From contig JAGQHN010000003.1 of the NCBI GenBank assembly GCA_020431825.1, positions 13,197 through 77,196 of the forward strand: DNA of 64,000 bases, written 5' to 3'. Source of the stretch: Trueperaceae bacterium. GTDB taxonomy: Bacteria; Deinococcota; Deinococci; Deinococcales; Trueperaceae. Position numbers and translations under genes: made by a program. Below the pieces are notes generated by a model. That model searched no databases and had not been told where the DNA came from. It saw only the letters and a list, made by a program, of their open reading frames with translations. This document shows, in pieces, positions 1 to 10,248 of this stretch. The stretch's first letter is position 1. Each line of letters starts with the position of its first letter.

Positions 1-3000
1 GTTCTGGGCTGATAAGCCAGGTAAAAACTGAGCCATCTTTCGGCTTCATCGATACTCATATCTTTTCGTTCTGCGTAATCTTCTATTTGGTCGCGCTGAA
101 GTTTGCCTACAGCAAAATACTTCGCTTCCGGATGGGCAAAATAAAGCCCGCTCACACTAGCGGCTGGGGTCATGGCAAAAGATTCTGTGAGCTTTGTACC
201 AATAGTTTTTTCTACCTCGAGTAATTTGAACAAGGTGCGTTTTTCAGTGTGATCAGGTTGCGCCGGATAACCGGGTGCCGGACGAATTCCTCGGTATTTT
301 TCTCTAATTAGGTCATCATTCTTGAGCTGTTCATCTTTCGCATAGCCCCACCAACCCTTGCGCACTAACTCATGTAAGTGCTCAGCAAAGGCTTCGGCCA
401 ACCTGTCAGCAACAGCTTTGGTCAAAATGGCGTTGTAATCATCATGATCTTGTTCAAAATGCCTGGCCAAAGTTTCTGCCCCATGAATACTTACTGCAAA
501 TGCCCCCAGGTAATCTTGGATGCCGCTTTCTTTGGGTGCAATGAAATCAGCCAGCGCCATGTTGTATTGCCCTTCACGTTTGGCGTGTTGCTGGCGCAGC
601 GTATGAAAAGTAAACAGTGTTTTACTGTCTTGGCTATAAACTTCAATGTCATCATCCACCGCATTGGCTGGATAAATTCCAAAAACCGCTTTGGCTACCA
701 GTAATTTTTCAGCTGTCATTTTCTCTAGTAAATCCTGGGCGTCGTCAAAAAGTTTTTTGGCCTCCTGCCCAATGGTTGGGTCTTCAAAAATTTGCGGGTA
801 GCGCCCCTGCATTTCCCACGCAATAAAAAAGGGTGTCCAGTCAATATATGGCACGATGCGCTCTAAAGGATAATCCTCAAAGGTCTTGGTGATATTAAGG
901 TGGGGTTTTTGAATCTCGGCTTTTGACCACTCAAAAACAGGTTTATTGTTTCTTGCCCGCTGTAATGAAATTAAATGACGTTCATTATCACGATTGGCAA
1001 ATTGTTCGCGCAATTGTTGATACTGGGCCCCAGTTTCTTCTTTTAAGGTTGCCTCATCAGAAATGACCCGACCTGCAATTCCAACACTGCGGCTGGCATC
1101 CAGGACATGAATAGTCAGCCCGCTATACTGCGGGGCAATTTTGACCGCGGTATGTAAACGGCTGGTGGTTGCTCCACCTATGAGCAAAGGTGTTTTAAAT
1201 CCCTGTCGCTCCATTTCTCGAGCCACATGCACCATTTCATCCAGGCTTGGTGTAATCAACCCAGAAAGCCCAATGATGTCAGCACTTTCTTTTTTTGCCG
1301 TTTCGAGAATCTTTTCAGCAGACACCATTACTCCCAGATCAATAATCTGATAATTGTTGCAAGCCAGCACCACACCCACAATGTTTTTACCTATGTCGTG
1401 AACATCGCCTTTTACGGTGGCCATTACTACCTTAGCTGTATGGTTACTTTGAACAGAATTGGTGAGCTTTTCAGCCTCGAGATAGGGTTGCAAATAGGCC
1501 ACAGCTTTTTTCATGACCCGCGCACTTTTGACCACCTGTGGCAAAAACATTTTTCCTGAGCCAAATAAATCGCCTACCACATTCATGCCGTCCATCAGTG
1601 GGCCCTCAATGACAGCTAAGGGGCTACCTATTTTAACCCTGGCTTCTTCCACATCTTCTTCAATAAATTCGGTCACGCCTTTAACTAGAGCGTTCTTGAG
1701 TCTTTCTTCTACCCTGTCTTCACGCCAGACTTCATCTTTGACTTCAGATTTGCCTTTTCTCTTTACCGTTTCGGCGAATGCTACCAGTTTTTCAGTAGCT
1801 TCAGCATAGCGGTTAAAAAGTACATCTTCAACAAGCTCGAGCAAGTCTTTAGGAATTTCCTCATAGACCTCGAGCATACTTGGATTGACAATGCCCATAT
1901 CCATGCCAGCCTGGCGCGCATGATACAAAAAGGCCGCGTGCATGGCTTCACGCACGGTGTCGTTGCCACGAAAAGAAAAACTTAAATTACTTACCCCACC
2001 ACTGACCAGTGCGCCTGGTAAATGTTCTTTTATCCAGGTGCTTGCCTTGATGTAATCGAGTGCGTAAGTGTTATGCGCTTCAAGACCTGTAGCCACCGGG
2101 AAAATGTTAGGGTCAAAAATGATATCCTGAGGTTTAAAGCCAATGTCTTTGACCAAAATTTTATAGGCCCGTTCGCAGATAGAAATGCGGCGTTCATAGC
2201 TATCGGCCTGACCCTGCTCATCAAAGGCCATGACCACAACCCCAGCTCCATAACGTTTTACTAGCCTGGCCTGGTGCTTGAAGGCTTCTTCACCTTCTTT
2301 TAGGGAAATTGAATTAACCACACTCTTGCCCTGGGTTCGTTTTAGACCCGCTTCCATCACCGCAAATTTGCTGCTGTCAATCATGATGGGCAGTTTGGCA
2401 ATATCCGGCTCGCTGGCTACCAGATTTAGGAATTTAATCATGGAAGCTTCGGCGTCCAGCATGGCTTCATCCATGTTGATGTCGATCATCTGTGCGCCGC
2501 CCTCGACCTGATCTTTGGCAATATCAAGGGCTTCTTCAAATTGCTGATCCTTGATCAGACGCAGAAATTTGCGCGAACCCGTCACATTGGTTCGCTCACC
2601 TACGTTGACAAAGTTAGTGTCTTCGCGGATGACCAGGGGCTCGAGCCCGGAAAACCGTGGGTAACCTTTTACCACTGGGATTTGCCGGGGTTTGTATTTT
2701 TTGGCAACATCGGCAAAAACTTTGATGTGCGCTGGCGTGGTCCCGCAACAGCCCCCAATAATATTCAGCCAACCCTGAGACAGCCACTCTTCCATAAGTG
2801 CGATCATGCTCTTTGGGGTTTCATCATAAGCACCAAAAGCGTTGGGTAAACCGGCATTGGGGTAGGCATGGGTAAACATAGGGGCAAGCCCCGAGAGTTC
2901 CTCAACATAGCTGCGTAACTCTTTGGGGCCAAGTGCACAGTTAAGTCCAATGGATAAGAGTGTTGCGTGAGAAACGGAGATCAGGAAAGCCTCGAGAGTC

Positions 3001-3716
3001 TGTCCGCTAAGGGTGCGCCCACTAGCATCGGTAATTGTCCCTGAAACAATTAAGGGTACACGGTAGCCCAGCTCATCAAATACTTGCTCGGCGGCAAACA
3101 ATGCGCCCTTGCAATTAAGGGTGTCAAAGACGGTTTCAATTAAAAGTAAATCCACTCCGCCTTTAAGTAGGCCTTGAATCTGCTCGGTATAAGTAGCCAC
3201 CAGTTCATCAAAATCAATGGCTCTAAAAGCTGGGTCTGCCACATCTGGAGACATGCTAGCCATGCGATTAAGTGGCCCTAATGAGCCAGCTACAAAGCGT
3301 GGTTTGTCGGGGGTAGAAAAAGCCCCGGCTGCCCGTTTGGCAATCTGGGCGGCAGCGACATTCATCTCAAAAACGTAGTCCTCTAAACCGTATTCTGCCA
3401 TTGAGACTCGAGTCGCATTGAAGGTATTTGTCGAAACAATGTCTGCGCCTGCGGCTAAAAATTCTCGGTGGATTTCTTCAATAATGTGAGGTTGAGTTAA
3501 ACACAAAAGGTCATTGGCCCCTTTAAGGTGTTTGACGACTTTAGAAAATCGTTTATCCGGCAAAGCGTTGAGCTGTCGCTCAGAACTCAGCTTGCCTAAA
3601 CTTCTAAATGTTTCACCTCTAAATTCCTCTTCTGATAAACCATGACCCTGGATCATGGTTCCCATAGCGCCATCCAGGACTAAAATACGTTCTTTAAGTA
3701 AATCTTGAATTGTCAC
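1..3716 (-). CDS. metH: Cobalamin-dependent methionine synthase (3' end cut by window edge)
   Basis: Transfers the methyl group of 5-methyltetrahydrofolate to homocysteine through a cobalamin cofactor in the cytosol. The frame opens with GTG at 3714-3716 after an AAAGGA ribosome site and stays open to base 1, about 1238 codons. The E. coli enzyme has 1227 residues, and the visible C-terminus ([14 protein letters not shown], then [12 protein letters not shown]) already matches the family end, so only a few residues are lost. The homocysteine domain carries GGCCGTTP with zinc cysteines near residues 323-324. The cobalamin motif DVHDIGKN puts the axial histidine near 773. A pterin-binding domain lies between these two, and the activation domain closes the protein. 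No frameshift is seen. It stands alone, with a 270-nt leader that may be structured. Confidence 0.97.
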   Translation of the reverse strand, partial: MTIQDLLKERILVLDGAMGTMIQGHGLSEEEFRGETFRSLGKLSSERQLNALPDKRFSKVVKHLKGANDLLCLTQPHIIEEIHREFLAAGADIVSTNTFNATRVSMAEYGLEDYVFEMNVAAAQIAKRAAGAFSTPDKPRFVAGSLGPLNRMASMSPDVADPAFRAIDFDELVATYTEQIQGLLKGGVDLLLIETVFDTLNCKGALFAAEQVFDELGYRVPLIVSGTITDASGRTLSGQTLEAFLISVSHATLLSIGLNCALGPKELRSYVEELSGLAPMFTHAYPNAGLPNAFGAYDETPKSMIALMEEWLSQGWLNIIGGCCGTTPAHIKVFADVAKKYKPRQIPVVKGYPRFSGLEPLVIREDTNFVNVGERTNVTGSRKFLRLIKDQQFEEALDIAKDQVEGGAQMIDINMDEAMLDAEASMIKFLNLVASEPDIAKLPIMIDSSKFAVMEAGLKRTQGKSVVNSISLKEGEEAFKHQARLVKRYGAGVVVMAFDEQGQADSYERRISICERAYKILVKDIGFKPQDIIFDPNIFPVATGLEAHNTYALDYIKASTWIKEHLPGALVSGGVSNLSFSFRGNDTVREAMHAAFLYHARQAGMDMGIVNPSMLEVYEEIPKDLLELVEDVLFNRYAEATEKLVAFAETVKRKGKSEVKDEVWREDRVEERLKNALVKGVTEFIEEDVEEARVKIGSPLAVIEGPLMDGMNVVGDLFGSGKMFLPQVVKSARVMKKAVAYLQPYLEAEKLTNSVQSNHTAKVVMATVKGDVHDIGKNIVGVVLACNNYQIIDLGVMVSAEKILETAKKESADIIGLSGLITPSLDEMVHVAREMERQGFKTPLLIGGATTSRLHTAVKIAPQYSGLTIHVLDASRSVGIAGRVISDEATLKEETGAQYQQLREQFANRDNERHLISLQRARNNKPVFEWSKAEIQKPHLNITKTFEDYPLERIVPYIDWTPFFIAWEMQGRYPQIFEDPTIGQEAKKLFDDAQDLLEKMTAEKLLVAKAVFGIYPANAVDDDIEVYSQDSKTLFTFHTLRQQHAKREGQYNMALADFIAPKESGIQDYLGAFAVSIHGAETLARHFEQDHDDYNAILTKAVADRLAEAFAEHLHELVRKGWWGYAKDEQLKNDDLIREKYRGIRPAPGYPAQPDHTEKRTLFKLLEVEKTIGTKLTESFAMTPAASVSGLYFAHPEAKYFAVGKLQRDQIEDYAERKDMSIDEAERWLSFYLAYQPR

Positions 3717-3731
3717 GATTTGGCTTCCTTT

Positions 3732-3790
3732 ATGCCCTGAGTACGTGGGTCTATCGTCATCGTGACGGAATCAGGGGATAGCCACCTGGA
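3732..3790 (-). promoter_or_regulatory. Possible structured 5' leader of metH (pseudoknot-capable)
   Basis: On the minus strand, within 75 nt upstream of the metH GTG, three complementary pairs interleave. GTGGCTAT can pair with ATAG-AC-CCAC. CCCTGA pairs with TCAGGG. Between them lies a compact hairpin, CGTCA-CGA-TGACG. The order a-b-c-c'-a'-b' is an H-type pseudoknot with an inner hairpin. I cannot match it to a known SAM, SAH or cobalamin riboswitch consensus. The pairing is seen in the sequence; the regulatory role is inferred. Confidence 0.35.
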
Positions 3791-3986
3791 TGAAAGCGGC
3801 GAGTTTTGCTAGTTTACAACAAATAGTCAGCGAAATAAAATCTGAAGAAAGTCGAGCTTGGCGGCTGGGTTAAAGTTTTCTTACCAGAATAAAGCGTTAA
3901 GCCTGCTGAAGCTTATAGGCCCGTAGTGGACCAAAAAGGTCATCATCGCTTGCCTGATGTCCCCTGTAGATGTCAGCTACTACAAG

Positions 3987-5363
3987 TTAATGGGTCAGTT
4001 TTTCCACGACCTCTGTAAGACTACTGGCGTTTCCAACATTTCCGGGAAAGACCACATAGTCAAGGTCAGGAAAACTTGCCTCTTGTCCAAGTCGCCAAAC
4101 AGGTACGCCAGGAAGAATCTGTCCTCGCACAATGGCACGTTTGACTTTAAGACCTTGAGTTGCGATATCAGAGGACGTGATACCGCCTTTTGCAATGAAA
4201 AATTTAGGTCTTAAGCCTAACTTGTGAACGAGGCTAACCAGACTCTGTGAGACTCGCCTGCTTATCGATAGATTCCCGGCATCACTTGTATCTGTTATGA
4301 GCTCTCGACTTGTAAAAACGGCAACGGTTCTTCCCTCACGAATGTGGTCATTCAGAGCTTGGGCGAGCTGCTCAAGATAATCATTTGCATCTTTACCAAG
4401 TAAAGTAGAAACATCAACTTCAAGAGGAGTGGTTTGGGTGTTTTGTAAGAGGTGATCTAGTTGCTGCGAACTAAGCGGGACATGTGAGCCAATCACAATC
4501 AGGCCACCTTTATCTGAACCCAGATTGAACTCAGCAGGCTCGAGCAGTGCTCTTTTTTGCAGACCAGAGCGGGTTACAACAAAGGAGGCCGCTGTTCGGT
4601 AAAGATAGCGCTTTCCCCTTTGCTCTGCCTCTATACAGGCATGCGAAACTACCTCTAAATCCCGGTATGTGCTGGCATTTACGATAATGAGTTTTGCTGA
4701 CGCACTTAAAAGTTTGTCCAAAACTGCGGCTGGTCCGCCCGTACGAATGGTTGCGAGGTCGACTGAAGCCATGTCTTGAACCGTTAGGCGACCTCTGCTT
4801 TTTTCCTCTGCCCATTTTTTTAAGTTTGCTTCATTAAAACCAAACACTGCATCTTTAGCAAAGGGAAGTTCATTAACAGGAATATAGGTGCCATCCTGAT
4901 GAAGGAAATGAACATCTCCAATGGTTTCCCTTCCGGCTTCAAAAAAGGCCGGAATCAGTACATAACTCAGATTCTCATTGCCCAGTACTTCGGCAAGGGC
5001 GTCGAGCTCCGCAGGAAAATGACCGCGAAGCGTTGAGTCACTTCGGCTGATCAGGGTAAAACTTCTGCCATCTTCCTTAGCCACATTCTTTAAGCCACGC
5101 GCAATTGCCTGGTTAACCGATTTGGCTGCTTCCTCTGACATGCTTCTCGTGTTAGTCAGCAGATAAACCAGAGCTGATGAATCATGGAAGAGCGTTCGCA
5201 ACGTCTCCTGTGTCCAATCCGTATAGACAGGCACATCGTGAACAGTTTGGGTGCCTGTAGGATCGTCATCCAGCACAATGATTTTTGTATTCATCTCAGA
5301 GACTCGAGCCCTGATTTGCCCGATTAGATCTTCTGGCCAAACGGGAAGCTTAAGACTTTCCAT
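3987..5363 (-). CDS. Four-carbon acid sugar kinase family protein (DUF1537, OtnK-like)
   Basis: Members of this family phosphorylate four-carbon acid sugars such as erythronate or threonate using ATP; the substrate here is unknown. The 458-residue length is typical. The N-terminal domain has the hallmark DDDPTGTQT at residues 32-40, followed by the STLRGHFPAE segment. The C-terminal nucleotide-binding domain carries KGGITSSD and ends with FPGNVGN. The usual partners (an aldolase or a dehydrogenase such as PdxA2 or LtnD) are not adjacent, so the pathway cannot be read from context. The ATG at 5361-5363 sits 7 nt after TACCAT, suggesting a leaderless transcript. MNTKIIVLDD at residue 24 is a possible later start. 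Confidence 0.9.
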   Translation of the reverse strand: MESLKLPVWPEDLIGQIRARVSEMNTKIIVLDDDPTGTQTVHDVPVYTDWTQETLRTLFHDSSALVYLLTNTRSMSEEAAKSVNQAIARGLKNVAKEDGRSFTLISRSDSTLRGHFPAELDALAEVLGNENLSYVLIPAFFEAGRETIGDVHFLHQDGTYIPVNELPFAKDAVFGFNEANLKKWAEEKSRGRLTVQDMASVDLATIRTGGPAAVLDKLLSASAKLIIVNASTYRDLEVVSHACIEAEQRGKRYLYRTAASFVVTRSGLQKRALLEPAEFNLGSDKGGLIVIGSHVPLSSQQLDHLLQNTQTTPLEVDVSTLLGKDANDYLEQLAQALNDHIREGRTVAVFTSRELITDTSDAGNLSISRRVSQSLVSLVHKLGLRPKFFIAKGGITSSDIATQGLKVKRAIVRGQILPGVPVWRLGQEASFPDLDYVVFPGNVGNASSLTEVVEKLTH

Positions 5364-5370
5364 AAATCTG

Positions 5371-5376
5371 ATGGTA
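5371..5376 (-). promoter_or_regulatory. -10 box of the DUF1537 gene, leaderless type
   Basis: TACCAT on the minus strand, 7 nt before the ATG. It fits the TANNNT-N5-7-start pattern repeated through this window. No convincing -35 is seen. Confidence 0.4.
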
Positions 5377-5447
5377 TCTCAATTTGGGTCTTTAGATGGT
5401 CTGATGGCCACTAATAAGCTAAAGAGCTAGGCCAGAGGAATTCAGAC

Positions 5448-5479
5448 CAAAGAAAAAAGCAGGTTGTGACACCTGCTTT
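5448..5479 (-). terminator. Rho-independent terminator after the DUF2203 gene
   Basis: AAAGCAGG and CCTGCTTT form an 8-bp stem around an 8-nt loop. On the minus strand the stem runs into a T-rich tail (TTTTTTCTTTGG). It lies 17 nt past the stop of the DUF2203 gene. Confidence 0.8.
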
Positions 5480-5495
5480 GATTGATGAATGGGAT

Positions 5496-5897
5496 TTAAA
5501 GCTGAGGAATACTCGAGCTTGTGGTAGGTTCGACATTCAGGGGTAAATGCGTACCTTCGTTTAAGCGGTGATAGTGAGTGATGCTATCCTGGCCTTTTTC
5601 CCAGGTAAGATAGACCACTTCGGCACCCACCTGACTGGGTATTTCTACCAGTCCAGCATTCACATCTTTAACAAACACCCCCAGGTTATCAAGTTGAACC
5701 TTAATGTCTTGAACGTCTCGTACCAAAAAGTGCAGTTCTTGCGCCTTGTTTCTTGCCTCTATACTGAGAGACGAAGCATCCGCAATTTCTTGTCGTAGAC
5801 GAAGGATATCACTTAAGTCCTCTTGCATAGTTCCCATCAGGGCATCAACCTGGGGAATCATATTATTTGCCTCTTCTATGGAAAACAATTTAAACAT
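5496..5897 (-). CDS. DUF2203 family protein
   Basis: A 133-residue cytosolic protein of unknown function. It begins MFKLFSIEEANNMIPQV, the family's opening, where a predicted long helical region runs through residues 8-60. The C-terminal half has VRDVQDIKVQLDNLGVFVKD and WEKGQDSITHYHRL, both conserved in DUF2203 proteins as I know them. These are common in Deinococcota, Chloroflexota and some Bacillota. The ATG is preceded by AAAGGACGAGGG, a good ribosome site. It is a single-gene unit with its own terminator and lies divergent from the methyltransferase gene. Confidence 0.85.
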   Translation of the reverse strand: MFKLFSIEEANNMIPQVDALMGTMQEDLSDILRLRQEIADASSLSIEARNKAQELHFLVRDVQDIKVQLDNLGVFVKDVNAGLVEIPSQVGAEVVYLTWEKGQDSITHYHRLNEGTHLPLNVEPTTSSSIPQL

Positions 5898-6089
5898 CAG
5901 CCCTCGTCCTTTCTTTTACCAAATTTAGCAAACGCTCTCTTACAAAAAAGTCAATCATGCTACGGTTCATATATAAAATCTTAGCGTAATAGACTAAAGA
6001 TTGTTTGTGAATTGTGAATTTAGTCTTAACCATTTGCTATGCTCGAGCTGTCAAGACCCCTGAAAATTCACTGTAGCTTTTTTACTATT

Positions 6090-6095
6090 TAAACT
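6090..6095 (+). promoter_or_regulatory. -10 box of the RsmC-like gene, leaderless type
   Basis: TAAACT followed by 6 nt and then the GTG at 6102. There is no ribosome-binding site between them. Confidence 0.55.
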
Positions 6096-6101
6096 GTAAC
6101 T

Positions 6102-7202
6102 GTGCTTCACCAGCTTCACGAAGATTACTTTCAGTTGCAACGAATTGCTCCCTTTGATCTTTACCTCAAGCCAGGTATAGAACACTTTCCTGATTATCAT
6201 CCCGCACTTGACTTACTCATAAAACGAGTCAGGCTCGACGCTCCCTTTCTCGACGCTACTGGGACCGCCGGAGTATATGCCGCACTTTCAGGTCTTGAGG
6301 AAGGGGTGGTGCAGGAGACCTCAGCCAATGCTCTTGCTGTGGCCAGGAGAAATCTGGAGGCAAAAGCCTATGCCTATCTGGCGGCTGCACTCTGGCAGGG
6401 TCCGCCAGGCAGGTTTAAAACGGTTGTCGCCACCCTGTCTGGAGATAAGGGCAATGCTCGAGTCGAAGCCGAAATAGCAGGGATTTATCAGGCGCTTTGT
6501 GCCGATGGAACCGCCTATACTTTAGGTCATAAGGATCAAGGAGCTAAGCGCTACGAGAGCTACCTCGAACGCTATTTCGACAAGGTGAAAATAATCGCTA
6601 AGGATAAAGGCTGGAGACTTGTGCAGGTCAGTGGTAAGCGTGAGCAGGAGGCAAAGGTAAATCGGCTGGCATTTGAAGTGCTTGGACTCAAGCTCGAGGC
6701 AGAGCCGGGCGTCTACGCTGCTGGCAAGCTTGATCCGGGAACGGCGTTCATGGTATCAACTTATGACTTTAGCCAGCTGGCAAGCAAAAGAGTGCTTGAT
6801 TTGGGCTGTGGCTATGGCTTGCTGGCGATCAAAGCAGCGCTTTCAGGTGCCGAAGTGACTGCAATTGATGATGATTTGCTTGCTGTGCATAGCACCTACC
6901 ATAATGCTAAAACCTTTGGACTTGATATTCGCTGTTTGCACTCCGATGTTGATGTAGAACTCAAAAGCAATGAACACTTTGACGTTGTTTTATCAAATCC
7001 TCCTTTCCATGTAGCAAAGCAGGTCAGGCTCGAGCTGCCGCACGCTTTTATTGCTGCTGCTTTTAAGCATCTGAAAATTGGTGGAGAATTTGTTTTTGTT
7101 GCCAACAAGGCTCTAGATTATGAGCCTTTACTTGCTGAATTCTCTTATTGGGAGATGTTGGCAAGTAACCATGCCTTTAAAGTTCTAAGAGCCATCAGGT
7201 AA
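6102..7202 (+). CDS. RsmC/RlmG-like class I methyltransferase
   Basis: Probably methylates a guanine (N2) of ribosomal RNA using S-adenosylmethionine. The 366-residue protein has the RsmC layout: a degenerate N-terminal copy of the fold (residues 1-190) and a catalytic C-terminal copy. The latter shows the SAM motif DLGCGYGLLAIKAAL near residues 230-245, an acidic ribose-binding IDDD, and the NPPF motif (VLSNPPFH) that marks amino-group base methylation. It starts with GTG at 6102, exactly 6 nt after TAAACT, so translation is probably leaderless. Whether the target is 16S or 23S rRNA cannot be told from sequence alone. The stop codon lies inside a long inverted repeat. Confidence 0.85.
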   Translation: MLHQLHEDYFQLQRIAPFDLYLKPGIEHFPDYHPALDLLIKRVRLDAPFLDATGTAGVYAALSGLEEGVVQETSANALAVARRNLEAKAYAYLAAALWQGPPGRFKTVVATLSGDKGNARVEAEIAGIYQALCADGTAYTLGHKDQGAKRYESYLERYFDKVKIIAKDKGWRLVQVSGKREQEAKVNRLAFEVLGLKLEAEPGVYAAGKLDPGTAFMVSTYDFSQLASKRVLDLGCGYGLLAIKAALSGAEVTAIDDDLLAVHSTYHNAKTFGLDIRCLHSDVDVELKSNEHFDVVLSNPPFHVAKQVRLELPHAFIAAAFKHLKIGGEFVFVANKALDYEPLLAEFSYWEMLASNHAFKVLRAIR

Positions 7203-7230
7203 GTTTTAATCTAGGTCACCTGATGGCTCT
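7188..7230. repeat. 13-bp perfect inverted repeat spanning a stop codon
   Basis: The arms AGAGCCATCAGGT (7188-7200) and ACCTGATGGCTCT (7218-7230) flank a 17-nt loop that begins with the TAA of the methyltransferase gene. No T-run follows on the plus strand. It may act as a factor-dependent or bidirectional 3' boundary towards the convergent trpA transcript. Confidence 0.7.
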
Positions 7231-7356
7231 GTCTTGAGATTCAGGGGTTTATCTTTTTCCAAAAGGACCATTTACCCTGATTAATCCTACCTTTCATCCC
7301 GTTTTTTAGACCAAAAGGCGGGCTGTTGGTTCGACCAAGGGAAAATGTAAATGCGT

Positions 7357-8136
7357 TTACCGCTGGCAGGCTCGAGCAATCTCAGAACTAAGTGCTTTTA
7401 AGTCTTCACCTTCAGCAATCGTTTTGATGAGTGCTGAACCAACCACTACGCCATCTGCTACTTCGGCGATTGGCTTGGCTGTATCAAAGCCAGAGACGCC
7501 AAAGCCAACCGCAACGGGTAAGGTGCTAAAGGCTTTGGTTCTTCTAACAAGGTCTGGTACATCTTGAGGTAGAGCTGTTCTAGCTCCCGTTACTCCTGTT
7601 ACCGAGACTGCATAAATAAAGCCGCGACAGGCTTCGGTGACCAACTTAAGTCTTGCGTCTGTTGAGGTAGGAGCAACCAGAAAAACCGTGTCTACCTTAA
7701 GTTCACGAGCCAGGGGTATCAGAGTATCAGCCTGATCTGGGGGTAAATCTGGCAGAATAACTCCGTCAGCACCTGCCTCCTTTAACCTTTTAAGAAAGCC
7801 GGCTTCTCCATCTTTATGACAATAAATAGGGTTGTAATAGGTCATGACTAGCAGAGCCTTGTCAGTTTTCTTTCTTAACTCGGCTATTAGCTCGAACGTT
7901 TTTGCCGTGGTCATTCCCTGGGCGAGAACCTGCTCACTTGATTTTTGGATGGTTGGGCCATCACCCAAAGGGTCAGAGTAGGGAAGCCCTATTTCAAGTA
8001 TATCGGCAACTTCCAGAATGTCTAAGGCGTGGTTTGCGAACGTTGTTTCATTCGGGAAGCCAGCAGTCAGGTAAGCAATAAAGGCAGCGCGGTTTTCTGC
8101 TTTTGCGCTGCTAAAAGCCTCGTTAATTCTTCCCAT
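7357..8136 (-). CDS. trpA: Tryptophan synthase alpha subunit
   Basis: Cleaves indole-3-glycerol phosphate to indole and glyceraldehyde 3-phosphate, passing indole to TrpB in the alpha2-beta2 complex. The 259 residues are of normal family length. The active-site glutamate and aspartate are E48 and D59 in [17 protein letters not shown]. The phosphate-binding GFGVSGF lies near residue 212. It overlaps the end of trpB by 14 nt, so the two are translationally coupled. The rest of the trp pathway is not in this window. Confidence 0.97.
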   Translation of the reverse strand: MGRINEAFSSAKAENRAAFIAYLTAGFPNETTFANHALDILEVADILEIGLPYSDPLGDGPTIQKSSEQVLAQGMTTAKTFELIAELRKKTDKALLVMTYYNPIYCHKDGEAGFLKRLKEAGADGVILPDLPPDQADTLIPLARELKVDTVFLVAPTSTDARLKLVTEACRGFIYAVSVTGVTGARTALPQDVPDLVRRTKAFSTLPVAVGFGVSGFDTAKPIAEVADGVVVGSALIKTIAEGEDLKALSSEIARACQR

Positions 8137-9349
8137 TGTCAGCCTCCATCAGGTTCATGACGCGCATGGCTTCGGTTACATCTTTGTCCCCTCTGCCAGA
8201 GAGATTAACAACAATGACCTGATCTTTAGCCATGGTTGGGGCAAGTTCCAAAGTGTGATAAATGGCATGAGAGGACTCGAGTGCCGGGATAATGCCTTCA
8301 ATTTCACTCAGTTTTTTAAAGCCAATGAGTGCCCCTTCATCGGCTACAGATACGTAGTTTGCCAAACCTGCATCAGCAAAATAACTGTGTTCAGGGCCTA
8401 CACCAGGATAATCAAGTCCAGCTGAGACCGAGTGGGCCGGACTTATTTGTCCGTCATCATCGCTCATAAGGTACATAAGGGAGCCGTGCAGTACGCCACG
8501 TTTTCCCGCGGAAATACTTGCAGAATGTGCTCCTGATTGCAGTCCATGACCGGCAGCTTCTACACCGATTAGCTTTGGGCGCTCTGCATCTGGCAAATAA
8601 GCAAAGGGTGCAAATATGCCTATGGCATTGGAGCCACCCCCGACACAAGCAACTACCACGTCAGGAACTTTTCTCCCTTCGGCCAGCTCGAGTTGTTCCA
8701 TGGTTTCAAAGCCAATCACACTCTGAAAATCTCTGGTCATCATTGGGTAGGGGTGAGGCCCGATTACTGAACCGATAATGTAAAACGTATCTCTCACATG
8801 GGTGACCCAGTCACGTATGGCTTCGTTGGTCGCGTCCTTTAAAGTGCGGGTGCCACTGGTAACCGGGCTTACCGTAGCACCAAGAAGTTTCATTCGGTAA
8901 ACATTCAGCGCCTGCCGTCTGACGTCTTCCTCGCCCATGTAGACAGTGCAGTGAAGGCCAAACAGGGCAGCGGCAGTTGCGCTGGCAACACCGTGTTGCC
9001 CGGCCCCGGTTTCCGCGATAAAGCGTTTTTTGCCCATTCTCTTAGCCAGGAGTGCTTGCCCTATGGCATTGTTTATCTTGTGGGCACCAGTATGATTTAG
9101 GTCTTCACGTTTGAGATAAATCTTTGCACCACCACAGTAGCGGGTCAAATTTTCTGCATAGTACAGCAGGCTGGGGCGACCAACGTAAGTTTTTAAGTAA
9201 TGATGATATTCGGCTAAAAAGTCTGGACTGCGGCCAATGGTTTGGTAGGCTTCAGAGAGTTCATCCAGTGCAGGAATTAGGGTTTCGGGTACATAGCGGC
9301 CACCGTAAATGCCGAAACGACCTTTCGCATTTGGTTGTGGAAAAAGCAT
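8123..9349 (-). CDS. trpB: Tryptophan synthase beta subunit
   Basis: Condenses indole with serine to tryptophan using pyridoxal phosphate. The 408-residue protein is a TrpB1-type chain. It shows [14 protein letters not shown] at the start, the PLP lysine K91 in [10 protein letters not shown], and the phosphate-holding GGGSNAIG near residue 238. The start is set by AGGAG just upstream. The gene lies 8 nt after the EamA transporter gene and overlaps trpA, giving an eamA-trpB-trpA operon. Confidence 0.97.
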   Translation of the reverse strand: MLFPQPNAKGRFGIYGGRYVPETLIPALDELSEAYQTIGRSPDFLAEYHHYLKTYVGRPSLLYYAENLTRYCGGAKIYLKREDLNHTGAHKINNAIGQALLAKRMGKKRFIAETGAGQHGVASATAAALFGLHCTVYMGEEDVRRQALNVYRMKLLGATVSPVTSGTRTLKDATNEAIRDWVTHVRDTFYIIGSVIGPHPYPMMTRDFQSVIGFETMEQLELAEGRKVPDVVVACVGGGSNAIGIFAPFAYLPDAERPKLIGVEAAGHGLQSGAHSASISAGKRGVLHGSLMYLMSDDDGQISPAHSVSAGLDYPGVGPEHSYFADAGLANYVSVADEGALIGFKKLSEIEGIIPALESSHAIYHTLELAPTMAKDQVIVVNLSGRGDKDVTEAMRVMNLMEADNGKN

Positions 9350-9357
9350 AATTACTC

Positions 9358-10248
9358 CTAAGAAGACGGACTGAGCCGCCTAAAGATTTTGAACTTGGGG
9401 CTAACAACAAGGGCGACACCAATAATGGCAAGGAACATGCCAAGGTAGGCTAACCAGCTTAGATGTTCGCCAAACAAGAGGTAAGCCTCGAGTGCGGTAG
9501 CAAGAGGTACGAGGTAAAAAAGGCTGCCTGTTTTTGCTGCAGCGTTGCGCTCGATAAGGACCATAAGTAGCATAACTGCGCCAAATGACAAAACAATTAT
9601 GAGCCAGCTCAGGGCAAAGATAAACTCGGGTTGCCAGCTTATTTGCCTGTTCTCAAGACTAAAGGCCAGGATGCCTAGAATCAGACTACTGCTGGCATAC
9701 TGCACAAAAGTTCCGGCAAGAACGGGCATTTGTTTAACATAGCGCTTTTGATATATGGTGCCAAAACTTATAGCAAAAAGGGCAATAAGGGCGGAAATCA
9801 GTGTGGCAGGTGTTACATCTAGGTGGGTTCCTTGCATACGGGTTATGACCACCGTGCTCATGCCGACAAGACCCAAAACGAGACCTAGCCACTGCTGAAG
9901 GCTCGAGTCCTCTTTGAGAAAAAGCCGGGCAAATACGGCTGTCACAATAGGTTGCAAGCCAGTTATCAGTGCTGCAACGCCAGCGGGCATGCCGTGCTTT
10001 ATTGCCCAAAATACCCCACCTAGATACCCAGCATGAATAAGTAATCCTGAAAAGGCAATGTGCTTAAGCTGCTCAGGTTTAGGCCAGGGGCGTTTCATAA
10101 GAATGACAACTAGTGCCAGGAGTCCAGCCGCAATACTTAGCCTCAGGCTCAAGAATGTAAAGGGTTCGGCAAAGGGCAAACCATATTTCGCACCGATAAA
10201 ACCAGTGCTCCAAAGTAAAACAAACAGAATGGGAATAAGGCGGGTCAT
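9358..10248 (-). CDS. EamA-family (DMT superfamily) permease
   Basis: An inner-membrane transporter of 296 residues with two EamA repeats and about ten predicted membrane segments. It opens with [21 protein letters not shown], typical of the family, and ends in a basic tail (KFKIFRR). It is the first gene of a tight operon with trpB and trpA (8-nt gap). Export of an aromatic amino acid or a related metabolite is therefore a reasonable guess, but the family is too broad to fix the substrate. Confidence 0.88.
   Translation of the reverse strand: MTRLIPILFVLLWSTGFIGAKYGLPFAEPFTFLSLRLSIAAGLLALVVILMKRPWPKPEQLKHIAFSGLLIHAGYLGGVFWAIKHGMPAGVAALITGLQPIVTAVFARLFLKEDSSLQQWLGLVLGLVGMSTVVITRMQGTHLDVTPATLISALIALFAISFGTIYQKRYVKQMPVLAGTFVQYASSSLILGILAFSLENRQISWQPEFIFALSWLIIVLSFGAVMLLMVLIERNAAAKTGSLFYLVPLATALEAYLLFGEHLSWLAYLGMFLAIIGVALVVSPKFKIFRRLSPSS

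Noticed and set aside
1-3716. Fragmented short frames over metH suggesting a broken gene
   Set aside because: The minus-strand frame from the GTG at 3716 is open to base 1 and aligns with MetH to its last residues, so the gene is intact.
3717-3986. Known SAM-I or cobalamin riboswitch before metH
   Set aside because: Neither consensus core is present; only an unassigned pseudoknot-like fold is seen.
7321-7356. GGTTCGACC near 7335 as a tRNA T-loop
   Set aside because: No acceptor, D or anticodon stems can be drawn around it.
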